DNA from: Luidia sarsii
Taxonomy: Eukaryota > Echinodermata > Asteroidea > Paxillosida > Luidiidae
Direction of reading: 5' to 3'
DNA length: 64,000 bases
NCBI GenBank assembly: GCA_949987565.1
Contig: OX465103.1
Span: 5,742,761-5,806,760, forward strand
In this document: piece by piece, positions 32,806 to 43,360 of the stretch
How the letters are laid out: each line of letters starts with the position of its first letter
Position numbering within the stretch: position 1 is the stretch's first letter
The notes under the pieces: generated by a model
What the model saw: only the letters and a program-made list of their open reading frames with translations
What the model was told of the DNA's origin: nothing
The model's database searches: none
Translations under genes and position numbers: made by a program

Positions 32806-33745
32806 CAGATGATTCAACAGTATCTGCCTCTATGTCATTCTAGGGGATTCAAGCAGTTGATTCAACAGTATCTGCCTCTATGTCATTCTAGGGGATTCAA
32901 CCAGTTGATTCTACAGTATCTGCCTCTATGTCATTCTAGCGGATTCAAGCAGTTGATTCAACAGTATCTGCCTCTATGTCATTCTAGGGGATTCAAGCAG
33001 ATGATTCTAGGGGATTCAAAGAGATGATTCTACAGTATCTGCCTCTATGACATTCTAGGGGATTCAAGCAGTTGATTCTACAGTATCTGCCTCTATGTCA
33101 TTCTAGGGGATTCAAGCAGTTGATTCTACAGTATCTGCCTCTATGTCATTCTAGGGGATTCAAAGGGATGATTCTACAGTATCTGCCTCTATGTCATTCT
33201 AGGGGATTTAAGCAGTTGATTCTACAGTATCTGCCTCTATGTCATTCTAGGGGATTCAAGCAGTTGATTCTACAGTATCTGCCTCTATGTCATTCTAGGG
33301 GATTCAACCAGTTGATTCTACAGTATCTGCCTCTATGTCATTCTAGCGGATTCAAGGAGTTGATTCAACAGTATCTGCCTCTATGTCATTCTAGGGGATT
33401 CAAGCAGATGATTCTAGGGGATTCAAAGAGATGATTCTACAGTATCTGTCTCTATGTCATTCTAGGTGATTCAAAGAGATGATTCTACAGTATCTGCCTC
33501 TATGTCATTCTAAGGGATTCAAAGAGATGATTCTACAGTATCTGCCTCTATGTCATTCTAGGTGATTCAAAGAGATGATTCTACAGTATCTGTCTCTATG
33601 TCATTCTAGGTGATTCAAAGAGATGATTCTACAGTATCTGCTTCTATGTCATTCTAGGGGATTCAAGCAGATGATGCTACAGAAGTATCTGCCTCTATAT
33701 ATGCCATTCTAGGGGATTTAAAGAGCTGATTCTACATTATCCGTA
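32806..33745 (+). repeat. 48-bp tandem array
   Basis: About 19 units of GATTCTACAGTATCTGCC, TCTATGTCATTCTAGGGG and ATTCAAGCAGTT, with shortened units (GATGATTCTAGGGGATTCAA). The blocks 32850-33020 and 33300-33430 repeat the same order of variants. Period 48 yields the LILQYLPLCHSRGFKQ frame, an artefact. Confidence 0.95.
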
Positions 33746-33924
33746 GACACAGGGATGAGTACTTGTAGCAGACATACATTTGCCAACAAATGCATGCAAT
33801 GATTTAAACTAAACAAATGTTACCCGGCTAGGGAGTATACATGTATGTATATGAAAACTAAGAAAGAGGAATGACTCTTGGGCTAGATAAGACTTGAAGG
33901 TCTGCATGGTACCGTAGAATCACA

Positions 33925-34015
33925 ATGTAGAAAGGTTGCAGGAACCAATGTAAGTAATCCCTTTTAAGAATGAGTGTGGCTCTGAGAAGAGCCTGTAATT
34001 CTAAAGTTGTGATTA
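33925..34015 (+). mobile_element. Family B fragment
   Basis: AGAAAGGTTGCAGGAACCAATG, CTTTTAAGAATGAGTGTGGC, TCTGAGAAGAGCCTGTAA: the left half of a diverged copy. Confidence 0.55.
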
Positions 34016-34049
34016 CATGTACAGGTATAGCACCGCCACCCCCCCAACA

Positions 34050-35480
34050 AAAAAAAAACGTAAAAAAAAACCCTGAGATATATTCCAGCCTGTTAGAACC
34101 TTGAGTCAGCTTTGGGCACCCCATGGAGGAAATGGATTGGTACGAAGCCAACTTCTAACAGCTGCTTCCAAATCCACTGGCTATGGCTTCAAATGATGCA
34201 CGGAGCAATGAGAAGCTGCTGGCTAGTGGCTGTGGATGGGTAATGAGTACAGACTAGTATGCTTTCTCCAGCAACAGCCGATGTATTGGAACATTGCCTA
34301 CCAGGCAGCAACCACTTTTGAGGATTAGCTGAAAGCCATGATGTTAATGCTTGCTAGTGAACTATTCTTCCTGATTGTACCAGTTAATGTTAAAGCAGTC
34401 AGTGGTATGTTCTTGAACCAATGTGTAGATATACATTATATCAACAGGAAATGATATTTGAGGATCGATTGACCACTGTGAATTGTCTTCACATAGGACT
34501 TGTATTTTGGGAATTCAGAATGTGAAAAGAAACCATTGGGTTAGCATCTAGTAGAAGGTTTTGCTATGTTAATATTACAAAGTAAATGTACTTGGAAAGG
34601 ACAAACATCTATACATTCTAGATGTGAGCAAAGCTCATGGTATAATTATGACAACCTTGAAATTCTGGCCACTGAGAGCAGCCAGTTGCTAGTTTGTTTC
34701 AATTTCAAGGCTGCGTACTTGCTGGCAAATGGAGGCTACGACTCCAAACCAAAGCAAGGCCTGCGAGAAACGGCTCAACCAGTAACAGACCTTTCATTGA
34801 CAGCCTTCACACAAGTTTAACCTCTGGCTGCTCTGCAAAGCTTTGGCCAAACGATGCGCGCCGAATGCAGTCCGGCATTGAAATGTCATACACAGCCTTG
34901 AGACAAAGACTAACACCTTTTCACACCGGGAAGGGAAAGTCCTTGCAGATTAGGGCAGGGGTATTCAAATGGTGAGAGGAACACGACATAGCCTCGAGAC
35001 CAAGACTAGCACAATCTATGCGAGGGTGAAAGTGTTAGAGGGCGCTGTTTAGCTTTCCTGAGGGGTTCTCCCAGGTCTAGTGGTATACAGATTAGAATGC
35101 TCGGGTACCGTATTTGTGTATAAAAGAAGGGAGAGAGTTGAGCAGAATTGCGAGAGACACAAAGAAATCAAGAGACAACAGAGCCCCCAATGCAGCCAAG
35201 AAAGATTGAGAGAGTGTGTTTGACTAGGTATACCTGCCGCAGTTTGGATAAGCATGCTTTGTAGAGGCCTCCTTGCCATTGTCTGTCCCGTCTGTGAGGA
35301 GTAAACGGGGAGTGGGTGAGGGAGGGAAGGGAGGTGGGGTGAGATTGAGGTTGGCAGAGTTGACGTGCGGAGGAAAAGCACGGTGAGAAGGCATGAGGGA
35401 GGCGATTGGGTGATGAGATGGTGACGGAGAAGGGCCACACAGACGTAGAAAAAAAAAGGCGGATCGCGATGACACAAATG
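34050..35480. other. No gene seen
   Basis: Mostly unique-looking non-coding sequence. Short frames have no support. Confidence 0.45.
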
Positions 35481-35482
35481 CG

Positions 35483-35483
<1 letters not shown>

Positions 35484-35524
<41 letters not shown>
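35484..35524. repeat. (CA)n microsatellite
   Basis: About 20 CA dinucleotides. Downstream to 35900 the plus strand is purine-rich (GGAGAGG, GGAGGAG). Confidence 0.97.
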
Positions 35525-35525
<1 letters not shown>

Positions 35526-36179
35526 GCAGGAGATAGCCGGGGTGCACAGCAACACACACAAGTGGACAGAGGGAGATGGACAAGATGATGGGGTGGGGAA
35601 ACATGCATTTGTTTATGAAGAAGGGAAGGTGATTTGGAAAGTGAGGGGAAAATAGTCAAAGCATGGTGATACAATAAAAACATCAAGGTAGTCACAGCAG
35701 TGGAAAAGGAGGATTTTGAGGGGAAGAGAAAAAGGTGAAGAGGAGGAGAGGGAGGAAAGGGAGGAGCAGGAGGAGCAGGAGCATGGTGAGATGGATGAGG
35801 AGACAGGAATGCATTTTTTGGAGGGGGGGTGTGGAACAGGGCAGGAGACGAGGAGTTTGAGGAGAAAGGAGAAAGAGAGAGAAATAACCGCAAAAATAAG
35901 TTAACGCCATGAGGAAAAAGTGTCAACGTGACCAGACAAGATGCTTCTGACATGCTTCATGCAAGAGGGCAATGTATGCACAAAAAAGTAGGGTATGAGG
36001 TTGAGAAGATCCCAACATCAAGTGTCCTGCATGATGTGGGGGGAGGGGAAGGGGTTCACATCCAATTTCTTGCTGATTTTTACATTGTTCTGGGTTTGTA
36101 CAATGTCCAGCTGAACCAATCAGTCCAGTTTCTGAAGTTGTCATCTTTTTTCAAATAGCATTCTTTTCCAGATAACCTT

Positions 36180-36715
36180 CTTTTAACAAAGGTTTGCATG
36201 GTTTGCAGTGCATATCATCTCTTTTGAGAAAGAGTGTGGGTCTGAGAGGACTCATTGAAGCCCCTACACAACATTGGTCGAGGTCAAAGAACAGCATCCA
36301 TACGTTGTCTGATCCAACATATGCATGAAATAGCACACCTGTGAAAATTTCAGCTCAATCTGCGTGAAAACCGCTTCATTTGTTTCGTGAAAATGCAGCA
36401 TTCAATGACGGACTGTTCCGAAAAATAGTTTAGATGAAACAATTTCTTTTACTCATTTTCCCCAAAATACAACATTTTAGGCAGAAATATTTCAGTGAGA
36501 GGTTTCTACTACATGTATAACCATCTTCAAACTGTATAAGTTTCATGTAAATCTGTGAACATTTGTTTTTCTATCTTACCAATGTTGTGTAGGGGCTTTA
36601 AGTCAACATTGCTGTGCTCTGTCCGTCATCGGAGCACAATTTATATGTTACAAGCTCTTCTCAGAGCCGTACTCCTTTTCGAACGAGATGATTTGCTGGG
36701 TTTGGTTTATATCCT
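36180..36715. mobile_element. Larger family B-related element with inverted ends
   Basis: The left end (AAAGGTTTGCATGGTTTGCA, CATCTCTTTTGAGAAAGAG, CATTGAAGCCCCTACACAAC ATTGG) is repeated inverted at the right (CCAATGTTGTGTAGGGGCTT ... GCTCTTCTCAGAGCCGTACT CC ... GGGTTTGG). It has about 310 bp of internal non-coding sequence. Confidence 0.65.
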
Positions 36716-36827
36716 TGAGGTCCAACCCTGCTCCGGGGGTGTGGTCGATCCACTGCGTCTCAGGGCAGCCACGCCCATTCTTAGTTGCGATCACCACTGT
36801 TTGATGCCATGATCCTGCATGATCTGC

Positions 36828-37100
36828 CATGCGGGTGCCACACCCCATGTGGGTGCCACACCCCATGTGGGTGCCACGCCCATGTGGGTGCCACGCCCAT
36901 GTGGGTGCCACGCCCATGTTGGTGCAACGCCCATGTGGGTGCCACACCCATGTGGGTGCCACGCCCATGTGGGTGCCACGCCCATATGGGTACCACGCCC
37001 ATGTGGGTGCCACGCCCATGTGGGTGCAACGTCCATGTGGGTGCCATCCCCATGTGGGTGCCATCCCCATGTGGGTGCCATCCCCATGTGGACACCCCAC
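36828..37100 (+). repeat. 17-bp tandem array
   Basis: About 16 units of CCATGTGGGTGCCACGC; the first are 18 bp (CACC for CGC) and variants are CAACGC and CATCC. Because 17 is not a multiple of three, every frame cycles through the same 17-residue pattern on each strand, giving several overlapping frames of more than 90 codons. Confidence 0.95.
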
Positions 37101-38090
37101 ATAGGTGAGTGCCACGCCCATGTGGCATTAGCATATGGATGCAATGCCCACTTGGAAGCCACACCCATTAAGGCGCCACACCCTCCCAGATGCCACGTCC
37201 TTGTGGATTTGCACATGCAAATGGGCAGAAATAGGCTAAGATTGCATGCACTATATTCAGGGAAAGAGGGACAGTCATGCTTTCCTCCATGACAAAATGG
37301 CTACCCCAATGTGATTAGCACGGACATGCATAGAACTTCTGAGTTTAGCGATAACTGTCATCCTACCGGTAACAACACCAAACCCACACACAAGATAATG
37401 TACGCATCTTTTCAACCAATGTTCAGCTTTTTATGTTCTACACTTCTCCCTTATTTATAGGTGAGGGGTGGGGGGTTAGAGACAAACGGAATCAAAGCCC
37501 CCAAAATTTACACATTACACACAGAGAGGGGGGGGGGGTCCCCCCTAACAAAACTCCTGAATTCAAATTTACATTAGCAAGGGGGTTGAATGAGTAACTA
37601 CATTATAATTTGAGACCAATTCTGACCAACGACGCCACCTTTGACCTTTATGGCCACACAAGGGATTTCACATAATTATACATGACTGTGTACACACAAT
37701 CTGCAGTATGGGTGAGGTGCATCTAATGCCAGATCTCACTATCCACATTTCACAGTTTCAAAAGCAGCACAGGTTCACTAGCTGCACACAGGCCAATGAC
37801 TTGAGATACAACTTTGAAGAGATGTAGGTTCTCCATAATGCTACAAACAGTGGGAAATACGAGTAGTCTGTTCTATGAAGTGACCTACGAGTGGCCCCGA
37901 CAATTCTAAGCATCAGAAATGGAAGTGGAAGGGGGGGGGGGTTCACAATTCAGAACAATGGCTGGGGGCAGTAGACGTGTCTGCCTGACCCAAGACCAGA
38001 TCAAGCGGCGGACAGAAATTGGATTCAATCTAATTTGGCTGCCACAGAGCGCGGCAAAATCGTCTATCAGGTCTGTACCAATGACTCCAG
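37101..38090. other. No gene seen
   Basis: A poly-G run at 37529-37538; otherwise non-descript. Confidence 0.4.
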
Positions 38091-38094
38091 TACA

Positions 38095-38149
38095 CAAAGT
38101 GTGAGAGAAACATGGAGAGAGAGACAGAGAAAGAGAGGGACAGAGTGAG

Positions 38150-38192
<43 letters not shown>

Positions 38193-38870
38193 TAGAGAGG
38201 GAGAGAGAGAGAGAGTGGGAGAAAGTGACAGATGGAGAGAGAGAGGGGGGAGTGTGAGAGAGACAGAGAAAGAGAGAGACAGAGTGAGAGAGAAAGAATG
38301 AGAGAGAGAGAGATAGAGAGGGAGAGAGAGAGAGAGAGGGAGAAAGTGACAGATGGAGAGAGAGAGAGGGGGGAGTGTGAGAGAGACAGAGAAAGAGAGA
38401 GACAGAGTGAGAGAGAAAGAATGAGAGAGAGTGAGATAGAGAGGGAGAGAGGGAGAGAGAGAGAGAAAGAGAGAAAGAGTGAGAGAGAGATAGAGAGAGA
38501 GAGACAGACAGAGAAAGAGTGAGAGAGAAAGAATAAGAGAAAGTGAGAGAGAAAGAATGAGAGAGAGAGAGTGAGAGGGTGAAAATGAGTGAGAGAGAGA
38601 GAGAAAGTGAGAGACAAAGAATGAGAGAGAGAGTGAGAGGGTGAAATTGAGTGAGAGAGAGGGAGAGATAGAGAGGGAGAGAGAGAGAGTGAGAGAGAGA
38701 GGGAGGGAAAAGAGAGAGAGGGAGAAAGAGAGAGAGGGAGAAAGAGAGAGTGAGATAGAGAGGGAGAGAGATAGAGACAGAGTGGGAGAAAGTGATAGAG
38801 GGAGAGAGACAGAGGGGGAGAGAGTGTGAGAGAGTGAGGGATAGAGAGACAGAGAAACGACTAGGAGAGA
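38095..38870. repeat. GA-rich low-complexity tract
   Basis: About 775 bp of GAGAGA with GACAGA, GTGAGA and GGGAGA variants and two near-identical blocks of about 115 bp (38230-38345, 38350-38465). Purines are on the plus strand. Long Ser/Leu frames on the minus strand (381, 270 and 195 codons) are artefacts. Confidence 0.97.
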
Positions 38871-39576
38871 GATGGTCACTATACATACAACTAATGCCTG
38901 CTGTCCCTGGACAATCCTTTAGAAAAACAACTACCGGAACCCGCGCAATCCATACTTCTACGGGGAGACAGCAACGTGGGTGGGTCAATTGCAAATAATT
39001 CCTCAGCAAGCATATGAAAGCAAATCCTCTCGTTTCTATTTTCAACATCATTTTTTTTTACAATAATGTGTCCAAGAATATTCCAAATGTCGGTGGGAAA
39101 TTAGATTTTCCACCTGGAAAACAATGTACACATGACAGGAAAGCGTTGGGATTGAAATGTGAAATGGAATTTGAGGCCCTTTTATCCCGACTCATTTGCA
39201 CATTGGGAAGAAGACAACAGGCAAAGCTGATTGGTAAATCCTTTTGAATAAAGTAAAATGGATGCAGTTTCCTGACTGACTTTAAATGATGCAATTGAAA
39301 ATCGCATGAAATGTCGAGGGCCCAATGATTTGATCCAAGCGGGACCTTTCTTGAAGGTTGAAGCCATATGTCCTTTAGGAGGACAAAACCCCCAAAGGTA
39401 TGGCACTTAGCAAATACTACTGTAAATCATGTTTTGGCGGCGAGCCAAATGAATAGACTCCAGTAGGGAGAGTGTCTGTCTCATTGATAACCGTAAATTC
39501 CACGAGCACTGGGGGAAATTAGGGAAAAAGGCATTCCGAGCAGTGGAGATACAACTTCGGACTTCAGCTGGGTTGT

Positions 39577-39776
39577 CTGGGAGGGGGGAGGGAGAGAGAG
39601 AGGGAGGGAGGGGGAGGGGAGGGAGGAGGGAGGGGGAGGGAGGGAGGGGGAGGGAGGGAGGGGGAGGGAGGGAGGGGGAGGGGGGAGGGAGGGAGGGAGG
39701 GGGAGGGAGGGGGAGGGGGAGGGAGGGGGAGGGGGAGGGAGGGAAGGGGAGGGAGGGGGAGAGGGAGGGAGGGAAG
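39577..39776. repeat. (GGGAGGGA)n tract
   Basis: 200 bp of G-triplets separated by A or GA on the plus strand; it can form G-quadruplexes. Pro-rich frames on the minus strand are artefacts. Confidence 0.97.
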
Positions 39777-39955
39777 ATGCCACACACAAAAATATGGTCC
39801 ACATGAACATGTGAGAATGACCCAGGTTGACCCCAGCAAGGGCATAGCCTCTGAATCCTGTCTGGACTTTTTGTTTGCGGCATCTATGCCAAATCTGTGC
39901 CTCTTTTTATGCGGGTGGCTGTGGCAATGTCGGGTTTAAAAAAAAAACTCTGCAT

Positions 39956-40136
39956 GAGAAAACAGCTTAAGGTGATATACAAAAATGTTGAAAACTGCTT
40001 ACTGACTTAAATTACCAAAATGTAAATCTTAAAATTTAGTGGGCCTGACGTTTCGATCCTAGCAGGACCTTTCTCAAAGAGAAAGGTCCTGCTAGGATTG
40101 AAACGTCAGGCCCACTAAATTTTAAGAGAAAACAGC
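39956..40136. mobile_element. Family A hairpin element, compact, with 10-11 bp target duplication
   Basis: 160-bp copy. AGAAAACAGC at 39957-39966 and 40127-40136 (11 bp with the shared G) flanks it. It has the same left end as the 10771 copy (AAGGTGATATACAAAAATG, then ACTGCTTACTGAC). Its two arms meet at CTCAAAGAGAAAGG, so the whole is one near-perfect hairpin without a spacer. Confidence 0.9.
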
Positions 40137-40319
40137 GTCGGCAGAATTAAACAATGGCGATATTATTGAAAATTTGAAAGAATGGACATTTGTCACTTTC
40201 AGGACCAGGCCACTTAAAAAACAAAATAAAAGGAAAGGAAACAAAAGGAAAGAAATTAAAGTAAATGAAATTTAATTAAACACAATAAAAGAAAAAAATT
40301 AATTGCTTCTGACAGGTGC

Positions 40320-40460
40320 CCCCACCCCGGCAAAGACTAGTTGACTAAATTGGGAAGGCCACCTTCTAATGGCTGGATAGCTCAGATGGAAGAGCACTGG
40401 TACATTGTTCGTTAACCGACAGGTCTCGGGTTCAAGTCCCGGTTCAATCAAAGTTTTCTT
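40320..40460 (+). mobile_element. tRNA-Lys-derived SINE (best copy)
   Basis: Leader CCCCACCCCGGCAAAGACTAG, head GGCTGGATAGCTCAGATGGA, AGAGCACTGG ... GGTCTCGGGTTCAAGTCCCG, tail AATCAAAGTTTTCTTTGCC. The D arm (GCTC/GAGC) and T arm (TCGGG/CCCGG) pair. The family acceptor GGCTGGA/TCCAGTC pairs over 7 bp in other copies. It resembles tRNA-Lys (GCCTGGATAGCTCAG...). A second tail fragment follows at 40485-40555 and an inverted one at 40640-40690. Confidence 0.8.
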
Positions 40461-41419
40461 TGCCAATTTTTAAATTTGAAAAAAGCACTGGTACGTTAGT
40501 CCAGTGGTCTCGGGTTCAAGTCCCAGTCCAATCAAAGTTTTCTTTGCCATTTTTTCAACTTGTAAAAATGTACACAGTTAGTTTTTCCTTTGTTTGTGTG
40601 ACTGGAAACAATACAAAAATTTGAAGAAACAAAAACGGCTTTGAAAAATGGCAAAGAGAACTTTGACAGGAGCGGGCCTTGAACCTGAAACCACAGGTTT
40701 TGAAATTGAAAATGAAACCTAATAAAAAAATAAATAAAAAAAGCTTTTTCCCCCATTTATGTGACAATGGCTGAAGACATACTATATTTCACAGTGTCAT
40801 GTTCGACCAATGTAGAGCCAGCTAGCGTTTTTTTTTTTTTGGCATCTCACTGCACTCATCAATCTTCAAAGATGCTGCAATCATGTTCGGTTTTGGAGAT
40901 GGCAGGGACAGAATTAATGAACAAAAAGGAGAAATTAAGAGTAAGAGCCCAGTACCAGTAATGGCAGTATGTGGAATGCTTATGACCACAGAACACAGAC
41001 AGGACGTCAAAGCATTCCGACACAAGCACTCGCAGCTCTGCTGACAGATGACGAAATAAACAACAAAAAAACCTCTCCGACCAACTTTGGAATTTGTGGC
41101 AGTTAAATAGTGCGTCATGAATATCTCCCTGGTGACCTAGTTCTCTTCTCTGTCTTCGTTCCTGTCAGAAAGCCTTGGGGCAGGGAGGCATTTAACTGGG
41201 CAAGGACAGGTCGTGGCATTCTAGGCCCATGGAAGAAAAAAACCAATGAGCTGAAGAAATACGGCTTTGTTTTCAAGGATTGAACCGTCTGACCGTGCCA
41301 GAGAACCTGATAACTCAGGGATTCTGGATAATCAGCATCTAATCATTGAGGCTTCCGGAGCTGAGAAACCTTGCCCTTATCAACTCCTCTATCACCCTAC
41401 ATGCACATGTACAGTAGCT

Positions 41420-41776
41420 CTGTCTCTCCTCTCCCCCTCCCCCTTGTGTGTGTCTCTTTCTTATTGTCTCATTATCTCTCTGTCCCTGTGTGATATTTTA
41501 TGTCTGTCTGTCTGTCTGTCCCTGTGTGATATTTTATGTCTGTCTGTCTGTCTGTCCCTGTGTGATATTTTATGTGTCTGTCTGTCTGTCCCTGTGACTG
41601 ATATTCTATGTCTATCTGTCTATAGGTCTCTGTCTGTCTCACTGTCAGTTTGCCTCTCCCTCCCTTTCTGTCTGTCTATTTGTCTGTCTCTCCCCTTCTT
41701 ACTATCTCTCAATATCTGTCTGTCCGTCTGGCATTTGTCTGCCTGTCTGTCTCTGACTCCCTCCTGTCTGTATCCC

Positions 41777-41815
<39 letters not shown>

Positions 41816-41830
41816 GTATATCTCCCTTTC
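41420..41830 (+). repeat. (TCTG)n pyrimidine-rich tract
   Basis: Tetranucleotide TCTG/TCTC with interspersed CCCTGTGTGATATTTTATG, which occurs three times (41484, 41520, 41557). The downstream boundary CTCATCACTAC ... TCCATCTGCAGGGAAAACC is duplicated at 42963-43020. Confidence 0.95.
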
Positions 41831-42296
41831 TCACTTTCCCTCATCACTACATCACTACCTCCTTTCCATCTGCAGGGAAAACCCTATCAAAATCAGTGCA
41901 TATCTTAGCTCAATCATCGCTCTATTTGTTTGCCCAAGTATATCCCGTCATCACGGATGAATTTCATCTACTCTTAGACGTAACCTCTTATGCGTGAAAT
42001 ATTCTTTGTGCTAAATTTCAATTAAACCATACACTCAGAAAATGTTGCTAACAATGCTGACTGACTAGACTGACCTATAATATACAAATCCTCATCACGA
42101 TCTGTACATTCCTATCCCAGCAGGCTCTTCCTTGGGTCCTGCTGGGTTCAAAAGGTCAGACGGTTTATCTTTTCCAGGTAGGCCTATTCATTTTTCATTT
42201 GTGAGAGAGAGGCACATTTACATGTAGATATCTGGTGTAGCAAATATGTATGTTTCTGGCCTATGCAGCCTGTCCTTATAATGGGAACGGTTGAAT

Positions 42297-42414
42297 GAGG
42301 GAGAGGGAGAGGGAGAGGGAGAGGGAGAGGGAGAGGGAGAGGGAGAGGGAGAGGGAGAGGGAGAGGGAGAGGGAGAGGGAGAGGGAGAGGGAGAGGGAGA
42401 GGGAGAGGGAGAGC
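42297..42414. repeat. (GGGAGA)n tract
   Basis: About 20 perfect hexamers. The lack of variation suggests recent expansion. Confidence 0.98.
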
Positions 42415-43360
42415 CATGAATGTTCAGCATATGCATGGACGCATTGATCATTCGTTGCAGTTCAATAGTCTGACATGCTGCTAGCCTGCAAGGCTGCTAC
42501 TTCATGCAAAAGGCATGACTCACAATGCAACTAAAGGGTGGGCAACTACTGCAATACACTCAGTTTAACAAATGTACAGTAGTAAGCAATGCTATAGTTG
42601 GAAGTTGCTATAGTTGGAAGTTGGATCCCACATTGGATCCCACAAATTGTTTTGTATATTTTATTTGTTCCTGTACTTATACTTATGGTCGAGTATTGTA
42701 CTTGACCCTTTGAGTATGAACATAATCTGAGACTTAACAAACTAAAGGTCAACAGATCAAAGATGTTTAAAGCAATTCTGAAGCAGTATGCTGGCCCAAA
42801 GTCCACAAAAATACCCGAAACATCAGAAGAAGAAGAAAACCCAGGAAGGCACAAGGGTCTTTGAGGGATCCCCTACCCCACCTGCTCCAGCTCCATCCTC
42901 AACCATCTCACTGTCTGACTGTCTGACTTTCTGTCTGTGTCTACCTGTCTGTTTGTGTATCTCCCCTTTCTCACTTTCCTTCATCACTACCACTCACCTC
43001 CTCTCCATCTGCAGGGAAAACCTGAAGATGCCCGGTGTACAGTACATGTAGTCTTCCCTCTCCCTCTCCCTCAGATCCCACAGATACATGTACTGTAGCT
43101 CATCTTCCTTAATTCGTTCTTGGACTGTGAACATGCAGTACAGCCCCTGACCCAATTGTGCAGAAGCCCCCTTGTATCCTGCTTGTGAGCTCAGGGGATG
43201 GGGGCTGGGGTTTTGTAACCACAATACATGTACCTATTGATACCCTGAAGTCTTCGAGTCCAAGAAAGCCCAATGAAGTCCGTGTTTGCTAATACATAAC
43301 AAACTTGAGGATACCTACACACAATGTAAGCAGTGGAGTTGGGACTATTAACAATTTGAT

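Noticed and set aside
32806..33745. Regularly spaced repeats that could be mistaken for a CRISPR array
   Set aside because: The units are contiguous with no unique spacers, and the genome is eukaryotic.
37906..39051. 381-codon Ser/Leu-rich, membrane-like frame
   Set aside because: Read-through of a GA-rich low-complexity tract.
40372..40445. A tRNA gene call for the tRNA-like head
   Set aside because: Imperfect anticodon arm, several diverged copies, and a shared tail and leader show it is a SINE.
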